NCBI GenBank assembly: GCA_910575555.1
Contig: CAJTFX010000040.1
Coordinates: 1-38,582 of the forward strand
Source: Lachnospiraceae bacterium
GTDB lineage: Bacteria > Bacillota > Clostridia > Lachnospirales > Lachnospiraceae
Length of the DNA: 38,582 nucleotides
Direction: 5' to 3'
Shown one piece after another: positions 1 to 7,182 of this stretch (within the stretch, counting starts at the first letter, position 1; each line of letters begins with the position of its first letter). The position numbers and the translations under genes were made by a program. The notes below the pieces were generated by a model. That model was not told the DNA's origin. It did no database searches and worked only from the letters and a program-made list of their open reading frames with translations.

Positions 1-61
1 CCTCCTCTCTTTTATGGGTGTGCGAAAAAATAGTTTGGTTGTTAATTCTATTATCTCGCAT

Positions 62-87
62 CTCCCCATAAAATGGGAGGTTTTTTT
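62..87 (+). terminator. Intrinsic terminator of a gene left of the window
   Basis: CTCC(C)CAT pairs with ATGGGAG with one bulged C, followed by seven T. It probably ends a plus-strand gene lying outside the window; no coding sequence for it is visible here. Confidence 0.7.
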
Positions 88-118
88 ACGAAAAATTTTT
101 AAGCGTCAGTGCTGGCAT

Positions 119-156
119 AAAAATCCCCGGCTTTGAAGCTTGTCCAAAACCGGGGA
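119..156 (-). terminator. Intrinsic terminator of the spore protein gene
   Basis: Read on the minus strand, TCCCCGG (156-150) pairs with CCGGGGA (130-124), extended inside by CAAA/TTTG, and is followed by TTTTT. It lies 33 bases past the stop of the minus-strand spore protein gene. Confidence 0.8.
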
Positions 157-188
157 ATTTCTATCTGGGCAGAACGATCCAGTAATGA

Positions 189-413
189 TTACTGCTGTCC
201 GCCGGACATCTGCTGTTCCTGTTTCATAATCATCTTCTTAACCATTTCTCCGCCGATAGAACCAGCCTGAGCAGAAGTTAAGTCACCGTTGTAACCTTCC
301 TTCAAAGGTACGCCGATTTCAGATGCAACCTCCTGTTTGAAACGGTTCATTGCCTCTTTTGCCTGAGGTACTGCCATTTTACTTGTGTTAGAACCAGAAT
401 TGCTGTTAGCCAT
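189..413 (-). CDS. Alpha/beta-type small acid-soluble spore protein
   Basis: A 74-residue protein of the SASP alpha/beta family, which coats and protects DNA in dormant spores and is degraded at germination by the protease GPR. The N-terminal GPR-cleavage region (EVASEIGV, about residues 28-35) and the C-terminal DNA-binding signature (YNGDLTSAQAGSIGGEMV, about 41-58) are both recognisable. The length is typical of the family. The ATG is preceded by GGAGGTG at good spacing, and a terminator follows, so it is monocistronic. Forespore (sigma-G) expression is expected for the family, but I could not find a convincing sigma-G promoter. Several paralogues usually exist per genome, so no specific symbol is given. 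Confidence 0.95.
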   Translation of the reverse strand: MANSNSGSNTSKMAVPQAKEAMNRFKQEVASEIGVPLKEGYNGDLTSAQAGSIGGEMVKKMIMKQEQQMSGGQQ

Positions 414-461
414 TTCGATTCACCTCCAAATATTTTTCTTATTGTTTTCTTTCTGGCAAGA

Positions 462-498
462 ACATCATTCCGAAATGGCTCATTCCTGGGAATGATGT
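462..498. repeat. 10-bp inverted repeat upstream of the spore protein gene
   Basis: ACATCATTCC (462-471) and GGAATGATGT (489-498) are perfect inverted copies separated by 17 bases, 49-85 bases upstream of the spore protein start. It could be a regulator site or a hairpin at the 5' end of the transcript. There is no T run, so it is not a terminator. Confidence 0.5.
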
Positions 499-590
499 CC
501 GCCTCGAAACGCTGTTGCTTACCATGGTGTTATTATCTGCAAAGGTAAAGAAAATATAATGGAAAATATTATGTTTTCTGGTTAAAAATG

Positions 591-1487
591 TCAAAGGGGA
601 TTCTGCTTTATTTTCAGAAATTCTCCGGGCGTCATGTGATATTTCTTTTTAAATGCCCGGTGAAAATAGGAAAGGTTATGAAATCCCACTGACAGGGAAA
701 CTTCCAGAATGGAGGCGTTGTCGTATTCCAAAAGCTCCACTGCTTTTTCCAGACGGAGGTTGTTCAGGTATTCCATGCATGTCATGCTCATGTGTTTTTT
801 AAAGAAACGCATGAAATGATATTCGCTGAAATAACAGAGGCCGGCCAAATCTGAAACGGTAAGGGCGTCCATATAATGCAGCTCCATATAATCCAGGACC
901 GTTTTTAATTTTTCTGAATAAAGGACAGCAGAGTGATCCGGGGCCGGCGCAGTCTCCTGGTATTGCAGCAGCAGGAAAAGAACCTGCAGAAACAGAGATT
1001 TTAACGCCAGTTCATAGCCCGGAATGTCGCCGTTGTACAGGGAACTGATTTGGGAAAATAATTTCCGCAGGGAAAAGTAAACGGGATGCTCAGGCTTAAC
1101 CACCCAGGGCAGGATAATTTCGTGGTGGGTTAAAGGAAGCAGATATCTGGTGGAACAGATATCAGTGGAATTTCCGCCCAGAAAATTCATATGGAAAACA
1201 TAAGTTTCCGAGAGCAAGGCTCCCGTTGGCTGAATGGAGGCGGAATGCAGCATCAGAGGAGGAACAAAAATCAAATCCTCCGGTTCCACGGTGTATTCCG
1301 TCAGTTCAATCTGATAAGAGCCCTGCCCTTTTTGTATCAGGGTAAATTCCGCTTCCTCATGCCAGTGGTTGGTCAACACAGGGTATTGGGGCGACAGAGC
1401 GGTAATGTATTTTTGGATGGGGAAAAAAGCCTCCCCGTGTCTGGCGGCTTCTTTTTGCTCTGAAATCAGGGAATGTAATTTTTTCAT
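591..1487 (-). CDS. AraC-family transcriptional regulator (cupin + AraC HTH)
   Basis: A 298-residue DNA-binding regulator. The N-terminal half (about 1-120) is a cupin-like sensor with a NHWHEEAEF segment typical of sugar-responsive AraC proteins. The C-terminal 100 residues carry the two AraC helix-turn-helix motifs, including the second-HTH signature SVGFHNLSYFHRAFKKKY and MTPGEF. I place the start at 1487 (ATG with AAGGAG 6 bases upstream); a longer frame from a TTG at 1559 has no ribosome binding site. It is divergent from the alpha-glucosidase gene, so it most likely controls that gene in response to an alpha-glucoside. The ligand is unknown. Confidence 0.9.
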   Translation of the reverse strand: MKKLHSLISEQKEAARHGEAFFPIQKYITALSPQYPVLTNHWHEEAEFTLIQKGQGSYQIELTEYTVEPEDLIFVPPLMLHSASIQPTGALLSETYVFHMNFLGGNSTDICSTRYLLPLTHHEIILPWVVKPEHPVYFSLRKLFSQISSLYNGDIPGYELALKSLFLQVLFLLLQYQETAPAPDHSAVLYSEKLKTVLDYMELHYMDALTVSDLAGLCYFSEYHFMRFFKKHMSMTCMEYLNNLRLEKAVELLEYDNASILEVSLSVGFHNLSYFHRAFKKKYHMTPGEFLKIKQNPL

Positions 1488-1560
1488 AAGCTTCTCCTTA
1501 TAAATTTGCTGCCGGTTTTTTTGCGTCTTTTCTAAACCTGCTGTCCGGCCTTTCTTCAAA

Positions 1561-1668
1561 ATAGCAGGATTGTGTTATAACAGGCAAATATATTGCAAGA
1601 AAATCTGGAAATATATCATTATAATAGCAGTATCTTACAGAAAAAGATAGCAGTCAGGCAAATAAATT
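1561..1668 (+). promoter_or_regulatory. Divergent control region with direct repeats (candidate AraC-type sites)
   Basis: CAGGCAAATATATT (1581-1594) and CAGGCAAATAAATT (1655-1668) are direct repeats differing at one base and starting 74 bp apart, about seven helical turns. ATAGCAG occurs at 1561, 1624 and 1647. A TATAAT (1620-1625) lies between the repeats, with no good -35 at the right distance, as expected for an activator-dependent promoter. Assignment to the divergent AraC protein is inference. Confidence 0.45.
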
Positions 1669-1729
1669 TTAAGGAAACCTGCCGGTGCTCTCTCTGAACG
1701 GAGCACTGGTTTCAGAAAGGAAGGAACAT

Positions 1730-3421
1730 ATGAACAGAAAATGGTGGCATGACAAGGTAGCATATCAGATTTATCCCAAAAGCTTTTACGACGCCAACGG
1801 AGACGGCATCGGGGATTTGCGGGGAATTATTTCCAAATTAGATTATTTGAAGGAGCTGGGTATTGATATTATCTGGATTTCTCCCGTCTATCAGTCTCCG
1901 TTTGTGGACCAGGGATATGATATTTCTGATTATTATAAAATCGCCCCGGAGTTCGGCACCATGGAGGATTTTGATGAACTTTTGGCAGAGGCGAAAAAAC
2001 GGGGAATGCACATTCTGATGGATCTGGTAATCAACCATTGCTCCGACAAGCATGAATGGTTCCAGAAGGCGTTGGCAGATCCGGAGGGAGAATACGCAGA
2101 TTATTTCTATTTCCGGAGAGGAAAAGAGGGGAATCCCCCCAGCAATTACCGATCTTATTTCGGAGGAAATTGTTGGGAGCCGGTGCCTGGAACAGACAAA
2201 TATTATTTTCACGCCTTTGCCAAAGAGCAGCCGGACCTGAACTGGGAAAATCCCAAAATGAAGCAGGAGCTCTATGATATGATCAATTGGTGGCTGGAAA
2301 AAGGTCTGGCAGGATTTCGGATTGACGCCATTATCAATATTAAGAAAAATACAGATTTTCCGGATTTGGAGCCGGACGGGCCGGACGGCCTGGCGGCATT
2401 CTACCGGGCGGTGGAGAGTACCCAGGGAGTGGGAGAGCTGCTGAAGGAATTAAAGGAGAATACTTTTGCAAAATATGACGCTTTTACGGTGGCGGAAGTA
2501 TTTAACATGCATGAGGACGAACTGGGAGAATTTATCGGTGAGGACGGACATTTTTCCACAATCTTTGATTTCAGCGCCCATTGTCTCAGCGAAGGAGAGC
2601 ATGGCTGGTACGATGCGCCGGACATTGATTTCAAAGAATGGAAAGAGACAGTGATTCAGTCACAGATGAAATTACAGAAAGTGGGATTTGAAGCAAATAT
2701 TATTGAAAACCACGATGAGCCCCGGGGCGTTTCCAGATTTTTGCCGGAATATGCCCAAAATGCGGCAGGAACGAAAATGCTGGGCACGGTCAGCCTGCTG
2801 CTGCGGGGAATTCCCTTTCTCTATCAGGGACAGGAGATCGGAATGCAGAACTGTGTCTGGGAAAGTATGGAAGAGTGCGACGATATCAGCATGAAGGATC
2901 AGTACCAGACGGCAGTGGATGCAGGATTAACCAGTGAAGAGGCTTTGAAAACATGCGCAAGGTTCAGCAGAGACAACGCCAGAACGCCCATGCAGTGGAG
3001 CGGCAAAGCAAATGCAGGATTTACTGAGGGAACGCCCTGGATGAAAGTGAACCCCAATTATTCCGAAATCAATGTGGAACAGCAGCAGAAAGAGGAAAAT
3101 TCTGTCCTCCATTATTATCAGAAGCTGATTGGCCTGCGCAAGTCAGAGGAATGGAAAGAGACCTTTACCTACGGCGCATTCGCCCCCGCCTATGAACAGC
3201 AGGAGAATATTATGGCATTTTACCGGATTTTGGATGACGGCGGGGCTTGCCACGCAGCAGGAAAAAAAGTGCTGATAGCGGCAAATTTCGGAAAAGAGCC
3301 GGCAAATCTGCCGTTGGAATATCAGGTAAAACGTACGCTTCTTTCGAACCTGCCGGAAAATCATGTTAGTGAAACGCTGAAACTGGCCGGATGCGGCGTG
3401 ATGGTGCTGGAGTGTGTCTGA
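1730..3421 (+). CDS. Alpha-glucosidase / oligo-1,6-glucosidase (GH13, MalL-like)
   Basis: A 563-residue cytoplasmic glycoside hydrolase that releases glucose from the non-reducing end of short alpha-glucosides such as isomaltose or maltose-type sugars. GH13 regions are in order: DLVINHCS (region I), QPDLNW (region V), GFRIDA with nucleophile Asp199, VAEVF with acid/base Glu256, and ENHDEPR with Asp329. Spacing is nearly identical to the Bacillus oligo-1,6-glucosidases. There is no signal peptide. The start is the ATG with AAGGAAGG upstream; a GTG 45 bases earlier lacks a site. The maltose-type acetyltransferase gene follows 22 bases later, so the two are probably co-transcribed under the divergent AraC regulator. 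The exact linkage preference cannot be read from sequence; trehalose-6-phosphate hydrolase is a less likely alternative. Confidence 0.9.
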   Translation: MNRKWWHDKVAYQIYPKSFYDANGDGIGDLRGIISKLDYLKELGIDIIWISPVYQSPFVDQGYDISDYYKIAPEFGTMEDFDELLAEAKKRGMHILMDLVINHCSDKHEWFQKALADPEGEYADYFYFRRGKEGNPPSNYRSYFGGNCWEPVPGTDKYYFHAFAKEQPDLNWENPKMKQELYDMINWWLEKGLAGFRIDAIINIKKNTDFPDLEPDGPDGLAAFYRAVESTQGVGELLKELKENTFAKYDAFTVAEVFNMHEDELGEFIGEDGHFSTIFDFSAHCLSEGEHGWYDAPDIDFKEWKETVIQSQMKLQKVGFEANIIENHDEPRGVSRFLPEYAQNAAGTKMLGTVSLLLRGIPFLYQGQEIGMQNCVWESMEECDDISMKDQYQTAVDAGLTSEEALKTCARFSRDNARTPMQWSGKANAGFTEGTPWMKVNPNYSEINVEQQQKEENSVLHYYQKLIGLRKSEEWKETFTYGAFAPAYEQQENIMAFYRILDDGGACHAAGKKVLIAANFGKEPANLPLEYQVKRTLLSNLPENHVSETLKLAGCGVMVLECV

Positions 3422-3443
3422 AAAATACTGAGAGGTGAAATGT

Positions 3444-4082
3444 ATGAACCAGAAAGAGAGAATGTTGGCCGGGCTGCCCTACAAAGCATGGCTGGACGGG
3501 CTGACGGAAGAAAGAAATGAAAATAAAATGCGGATCTACAGGTATAACAGCTTATCTCCGGTCCAAAAAGAGGAGCAGGAGCAGTGTATACGGGAAATTC
3601 TGGGAAAATGCGGCGAGAGTATACACATAGAGCAGCCGTTTCACTGTGATTACGGTTACAATATTGAAGTGGGAAATAACTTTTATTCCAATTATAACCT
3701 TACGATTCTGGATGTGGGAAAAGTGGTGATAGGAGAAAATGTAATGATTGCCCCGAACGTATCCATTTATACGGCAGGCCATCCCATTCATCCGGATTCC
3801 AGAAATTCCGGTTATGAATACGGAATTGGAGTTGCCATTGGGCACAATGTATGGATTGGAGGAAGTGTTGTAATTAATCCTGGGGTGACCATTGGAGACA
3901 ATGCGGTCATTGGCTCCGGCAGCGTGGTGACCGGAGATATTCCGGCCAATGTGGTTGCGGCAGGAAATCCCTGCAGGGTTCTGCGGCAAATTACAGAAGA
4001 GGATCGAAAATATTATTTTAAGAATCGGGAATTTGATGTGGCCGATTACAATGACGGGGTTCTTAATATGAATGATTTGTGA
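3444..4082 (+). CDS. maa: Maltose/galactoside-type O-acetyltransferase (left-handed beta-helix)
   Basis: A 212-residue acetyl-CoA-dependent sugar O-acetyltransferase of the Maa/LacA/NodL group. The N-terminal helical cap (KERMLAGLPY) is the family's Mac domain, and the rest consists of hexapeptide repeats (for example VVIGENVMIAPNVSI and IGHNVWIGGSVVINPG) that build a trimeric left-handed beta-helix. The catalytic histidine is in TAGHP (His113). Start chosen at the ATG at 3444, 6 bases after AGAGGTG; in-frame GTG at 3435 overlaps that site. It follows the alpha-glucosidase, in keeping with the family's proposed role in acetylating accumulated sugars. The true acceptor is unknown. Confidence 0.9.
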   Translation: MNQKERMLAGLPYKAWLDGLTEERNENKMRIYRYNSLSPVQKEEQEQCIREILGKCGESIHIEQPFHCDYGYNIEVGNNFYSNYNLTILDVGKVVIGENVMIAPNVSIYTAGHPIHPDSRNSGYEYGIGVAIGHNVWIGGSVVINPGVTIGDNAVIGSGSVVTGDIPANVVAAGNPCRVLRQITEEDRKYYFKNREFDVADYNDGVLNMNDL

Positions 4083-4135
4083 TACAATATCCTTTGTACT
4101 GAACTGGAAAAACGGTAAGAAAGGAATGAAATATC

Positions 4136-4687
4136 ATGAAGAAAACAGGTGTGTTTTTGGCGGAAGGATTTGAAGAAATTGAAGGTCTGACAGTGGTGGA
4201 TCTTCTGCGCCGGGCGGGCGTGGAGACAGTGATGATTTCCATTACAGGACAAAAGGAAGTGCAGGGTTCCCATAAAATCGGGGTTTTGGCGGATTGTCTG
4301 TATGAGGAAGTGGATTTTTCTGAATTAGACGGCGTTGTGCTGCCGGGCGGAATGCCGGGAACGGTGAATCTTGGGAACCATGCCGGTGTGAACCAGATAA
4401 TCCGTTCATTTGCCGCAGAAGGGAAACTGGTGGCGGCAATCTGCGCGGCTCCCAGCGTTCTGGGCCAGGCTGGAATTCTGGAAGGAAAAAAGGCGGCATG
4501 CTATCCGGGATTTGAGGATAAACTGACAGGAGCCGAGGTTGTTTATGAAAAGGTAGCAGAGGCCGGAAATGTGATTACCAGCCGGGGCATGGGAACGGCA
4601 ATTCCTTTTGGTTTAACACTGACTGCTTACCTGACTTCCGAACAGAAGGCGAAGGAGTTGGCAGAAAGCATTATCTATCGCTGCTAA
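4136..4687 (+). CDS. DJ-1/PfpI family protein (YajL/ThiJ-like)
   Basis: A 183-residue flavodoxin-like protein of the DJ-1 superfamily. The nucleophile-elbow cysteine is Cys103 in AAICAAPSVLG, and the acidic residue that tunes it is in the N-terminal FEEIE segment (about residues 12-16). GVVLPGGMPG is the usual second loop. Members are reported as glyoxalases, deglycases or oxidative-stress chaperones; the specific activity here is unknown. It lies 53 bases after the acetyltransferase on the same strand with its own GAAAGGAATG ribosome binding site, and may be the last gene of the alpha-glucoside operon. A PfpI protease role is unlikely given its YajL-like length and motifs. Confidence 0.88.
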   Translation: MKKTGVFLAEGFEEIEGLTVVDLLRRAGVETVMISITGQKEVQGSHKIGVLADCLYEEVDFSELDGVVLPGGMPGTVNLGNHAGVNQIIRSFAAEGKLVAAICAAPSVLGQAGILEGKKAACYPGFEDKLTGAEVVYEKVAEAGNVITSRGMGTAIPFGLTLTAYLTSEQKAKELAESIIYRC

Positions 4688-4841
4688 GATATGTCTGACA
4701 CACAGGAGGTTTGTTTTCATTGCGGCCCGCAGGCCGGAAATGTAAGAGTGGGAGTGTTTTCTGGCATGAAATCCCTTGGGGCGTCATATCCATGTAATAA
4801 AGAAATTTTGCTCTTGACAGAGTGGAAAAGGAGTCATTGCA

Positions 4842-5648
4842 TTGCAGAAATTCAAACTGACATCGTGTGTTCTGGTACTCGTTTTATTTGCCGGTTCCTT
4901 TTTCCTGGGGCGGTTTGCAGCCCAGGTGGCCCCCACCGTAAGCACTGCCATCAAAAAGGATGCAGAGGGCAACTGGGGACTAAGTTTTCAGGAGGAGGGC
5001 AAGCCCCCGGTGGCTGACGCTTCCTGTGAGGAACTAAAGAAATACGACGCTTATTACATGGAAGATACATCGGAAAAGGTAATGTATCTGACCTTTGACT
5101 GCGGCTATGAAAACGGCAATACGCCAGCCATTTTGGATGCGCTGAAAAAGCATAAGATAAAGGCGGCCTTTTTTGTGGTGGGAAATTATCTCTCCACCAG
5201 TCCGGATTTGGTGAAACGCATGGTGGAAGAGGGACATATTGTGGGAAACCACAGTTACCATCATCCCGATATGACAAATATGGGAAAAGAGGATTTTGCC
5301 AAAGAACTGGGGGAACTGGAAACCTTGTATGAACAGACCGTAGGCAGCCCCATGGAAAAATACTACCGGCCGCCCCAGGGAAAATACAGCAATAACAGCC
5401 TTCAGATTGCCAAAGATATGGGGTATCAGACCATCTTCTGGAGTCTTGCCTATGTGGACTGGGATCAGAACAGTCAGCCCACCCATGAGGAAGCCTTTGA
5501 AAAACTTTTGAAACGGGCGCATCCGGGAGCGGTGGTGCTGTTACATAATACTTCGAAAACCAACGGAGAAATTCTGGATGAGGTGCTGACCAAATGGGAG
5601 GAGATGGGATACACCTTCAAATCTCTGGAGGAACTGCCCACAGCCTGA
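4842..5648 (+). CDS. pdaA: Polysaccharide deacetylase, PdaA-type (spore cortex muramic delta-lactam pathway)
   Basis: A 268-residue exported CE4/NodB-fold enzyme expected to remove the N-acetyl group from muramic acid during spore cortex synthesis. A signal-anchor (about residues 5-25, KLTSCVLVLVLFAGSFFLG) precedes the catalytic domain. Motifs in order: TFDCGYENG (motif 1 in the PdaA form, not the usual TFDDG), NHSYHHPD (metal-binding His pair), RPPQGKY, DWDQNSQP and LLHNTS. The start is TTG at 4842, 8 bases after AAAAGGAG. The next in-frame ATG would remove the signal and part of the domain, so the rare start is well supported. With the spore protein gene it marks a spore former. Motif 1 and the DWDQN segment favour PdaA over a peptidoglycan-GlcNAc deacetylase. 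Confidence 0.88.
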   Translation: MQKFKLTSCVLVLVLFAGSFFLGRFAAQVAPTVSTAIKKDAEGNWGLSFQEEGKPPVADASCEELKKYDAYYMEDTSEKVMYLTFDCGYENGNTPAILDALKKHKIKAAFFVVGNYLSTSPDLVKRMVEEGHIVGNHSYHHPDMTNMGKEDFAKELGELETLYEQTVGSPMEKYYRPPQGKYSNNSLQIAKDMGYQTIFWSLAYVDWDQNSQPTHEEAFEKLLKRAHPGAVVLLHNTSKTNGEILDEVLTKWEEMGYTFKSLEELPTA

Positions 5649-5676
5649 CTGAATAGCAGGATTTGTTGGAATAAGG

Positions 5677-5705
5677 TTGACAAGCGGCATTCGTAGGGGT
5701 ATCAT
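5677..5705 (+). promoter_or_regulatory. Sigma-A promoter of the DAHP synthase gene
   Basis: TTGACA (5677-5682), 17-base spacer, TATCAT (5700-5705). The predicted start near 5712 leaves no room for a ribosome binding site before the ATG at 5720, which supports the later start chosen for the gene. Confidence 0.75.
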
Positions 5706-5773
5706 ACATACGAAAAAATATGCGTGATATGCCTACGGCCCTGAAAGGGCAGGACGGCAAGATGGAGGTTATG

Positions 5774-6808
5774 ATGGAAATGGAGATGGAATTCCTGCGG
5801 AAGCTGCCGACGCCCGAAGAATTAAAGGGGCAGTTTCCGGTAAGCAGGCAGATTGCAGAGATAAAAGCAAAACGGGATGAAGAAATCTGCAGTATTTTTG
5901 AAGGAAAGGATCACAGGCTGCTTCTGGTCATCGGGCCCTGCTCCGCAGATCATGAGGACGCAGTTCTGGATTATATTCTGCGGCTTCGGAAGGTGCAGGA
6001 TGCAGTGGCAGACAAAATTTTTATTGTTCCCCGTATTTATACCAACAAGCCCCGAACCATTGGCGTTGGTTATAAAGGCATGCTGCATCAGCCGGACCCG
6101 GAGAAAGAGGCTGATATGCTCAAAGGCATTATTGCCATCCGCCAGATGCATATGCGGGCGGTGGAGGAGACCGGTTTTACCTGTGCGGACGAGATGCTTT
6201 ATCCGGAGAACCACAGGTATCTTTCCGATCTGCTTTCCTATGTGGCGGTGGGCGCCCGATCAGCAGAGAATCAGCAGCACAGGCTGACGGCAAGCGGCGT
6301 TGGGATTCCGGTTGGCATGAAGAACCCCACCGGCGGAGATTTTACGGTAATGATGAATTCCATCATTGCAGCCCAGTGCAGCCATACGTTTCTGTACCGG
6401 GGCTGGGAAGTAAAGACAGGCGGCAATCCCTATACCCATGCAATCCTGCGGGGATATGTGGACAAGTTCGGACGCAATATTCCCAATTACCATTATGAAG
6501 ATCTGCAGTATGTACTGGAATTGTACGGGGAAAAAGAGATCTCCAACCCGGCGGTGATTGTAGACGCCAACCATTCCAATTCCGGGAAAAATTACTTAGA
6601 GCAGATTCGGATCAGCAAAGACATTCTGCACAGCTGCAAGGTTTCCGCCGATATCAGGAAACTTGTGAAAGGGCTGATGATTGAAAGCTATATCCAGGAC
6701 GGAGCCCAGAAAGTCAGCGAGCACTGTTATGGAAAATCCATCACGGACCCCTGTCTGGGATGGGAGAAAACAGAAAAACTGATTTATGAACTGGCGGAGC
6801 TTTGGTAG
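5774..6808 (+). CDS. aroF: 3-deoxy-7-phosphoheptulonate (DAHP) synthase, class I AroF/G/H type
   Basis: About 344 residues; condenses phosphoenolpyruvate and erythrose-4-phosphate, the first step to chorismate and aromatic amino acids. Family segments seen: VIGPCSADH, KPRTIGVGYKG, RSAENQQHR, GMKNPTGGDF, DANHSNSGKN (metal and substrate residues) and the C-terminal GKSITDPCLGW. Several ATGs are clustered at the 5' end (5720, 5762, 5771, 5774, 5780). GGAGG at 5764-5768 and the promoter position favour 5774. No chorismate mutase domain is fused. It stands alone with its own promoter. No tryptophan- or tyrosine-type leader attenuator is visible, so control is probably by allosteric feedback as usual for the family. 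Confidence 0.93.
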   Translation: MEMEMEFLRKLPTPEELKGQFPVSRQIAEIKAKRDEEICSIFEGKDHRLLLVIGPCSADHEDAVLDYILRLRKVQDAVADKIFIVPRIYTNKPRTIGVGYKGMLHQPDPEKEADMLKGIIAIRQMHMRAVEETGFTCADEMLYPENHRYLSDLLSYVAVGARSAENQQHRLTASGVGIPVGMKNPTGGDFTVMMNSIIAAQCSHTFLYRGWEVKTGGNPYTHAILRGYVDKFGRNIPNYHYEDLQYVLELYGEKEISNPAVIVDANHSNSGKNYLEQIRISKDILHSCKVSADIRKLVKGLMIESYIQDGAQKVSEHCYGKSITDPCLGWEKTEKLIYELAELW

Positions 6809-6858
6809 GATTTTTGTATCACAGGCCGCAGACATTATGAAAACTCTGAAAATAGTAA

Positions 6859-6887
6859 TTGACAAATATTAGCAGCTATGATTTAAT
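6859..6887 (+). promoter_or_regulatory. Sigma-A promoter of the ABC-exporter leader
   Basis: TTGACA (6859-6864), 17-base spacer, TTTAAT (6882-6887). The predicted transcript starts near 6894, about 290 bases before the exporter start codon. No other promoter is visible before the exporter. Confidence 0.7.
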
Positions 6888-6926
6888 AAAGAAAGTGACA
6901 AATATAAAAGAAAGCGAGGTAAAATT

Positions 6927-7016
6927 ATGATTACATTAAATACGATCGGCAAAAACAATTTCATCCGGACAGATGATAGATTTACCTCGGCGGCTGCAGG
7001 CAGGATTCCCCATTAA
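6927..7016 (+). CDS. Putative 29-residue leader peptide upstream of the ABC exporter
   Basis: An ATG preceded by GCGAGGT opens a 29-codon frame (starts MITLNTIGKNN, ends AAAGRIPH, TAA) shortly after a good promoter. An intrinsic terminator follows 110 bases after its stop, before the exporter. I do not recognise the peptide. It has no signal sequence, no membrane segment and no recognised arrest motif such as IFVI. Position and size fit a regulatory leader peptide; a degraded gene remnant is the alternative. Coding status rests on context only. Confidence 0.45.
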   Translation: MITLNTIGKNNFIRTDDRFTSAAAGRIPH

Positions 7017-7126
7017 GTTCAGAGACAGTATTTGTGAGAGATTCAGAACAGGAATTGAATAGCAGCAATGTGTATGCATGTGTATCTGACCGCAGTTTGC
7101 GGCATATGTATGGAACAGTGAAAGTG

Positions 7127-7154
7127 ACCCCGTGGTTTATCCACGGGGTATTTT
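7127..7154 (+). terminator. Intrinsic terminator / attenuator in front of the ABC exporter
   Basis: ACCCCGTGG (7127-7135), loop TTTAT, CCACGGGGT (7141-7149), then ATTTTTA. The nine-pair perfect stem with a T run lies 28 bases before the exporter ATG. Upstream, CCGCA-GTT-TGCGG (7090-7102) forms a small separate hairpin. The exporter has no visible promoter after this terminator, so expression appears to require read-through. Confidence 0.8.
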
Positions 7155-7182
7155 TAGATCCCGGGAAAGGAGAGGGTTGGTT

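Noticed and set aside
414-590. A sigma-G promoter for the spore protein gene
   Set aside because: No pair resembling GNATR and CATNNTA at 17-18 bases was found.
1488-1559. N-terminal extension of the AraC regulator from a TTG at 1559
   Set aside because: No ribosome binding site there, while the ATG at 1487 has AAGGAG at 6 bases and family proteins begin at about that point.
4814-4819. TTGACA in front of pdaA
   Set aside because: A matching -10 would fall on the start codon, after the ribosome binding site, so it cannot be that gene's promoter.
4691-5017. A 108-codon plus-strand frame before and overlapping pdaA
   Set aside because: Most of it lies inside pdaA in another frame, its composition is unlike a protein, and it has no ribosome binding site.
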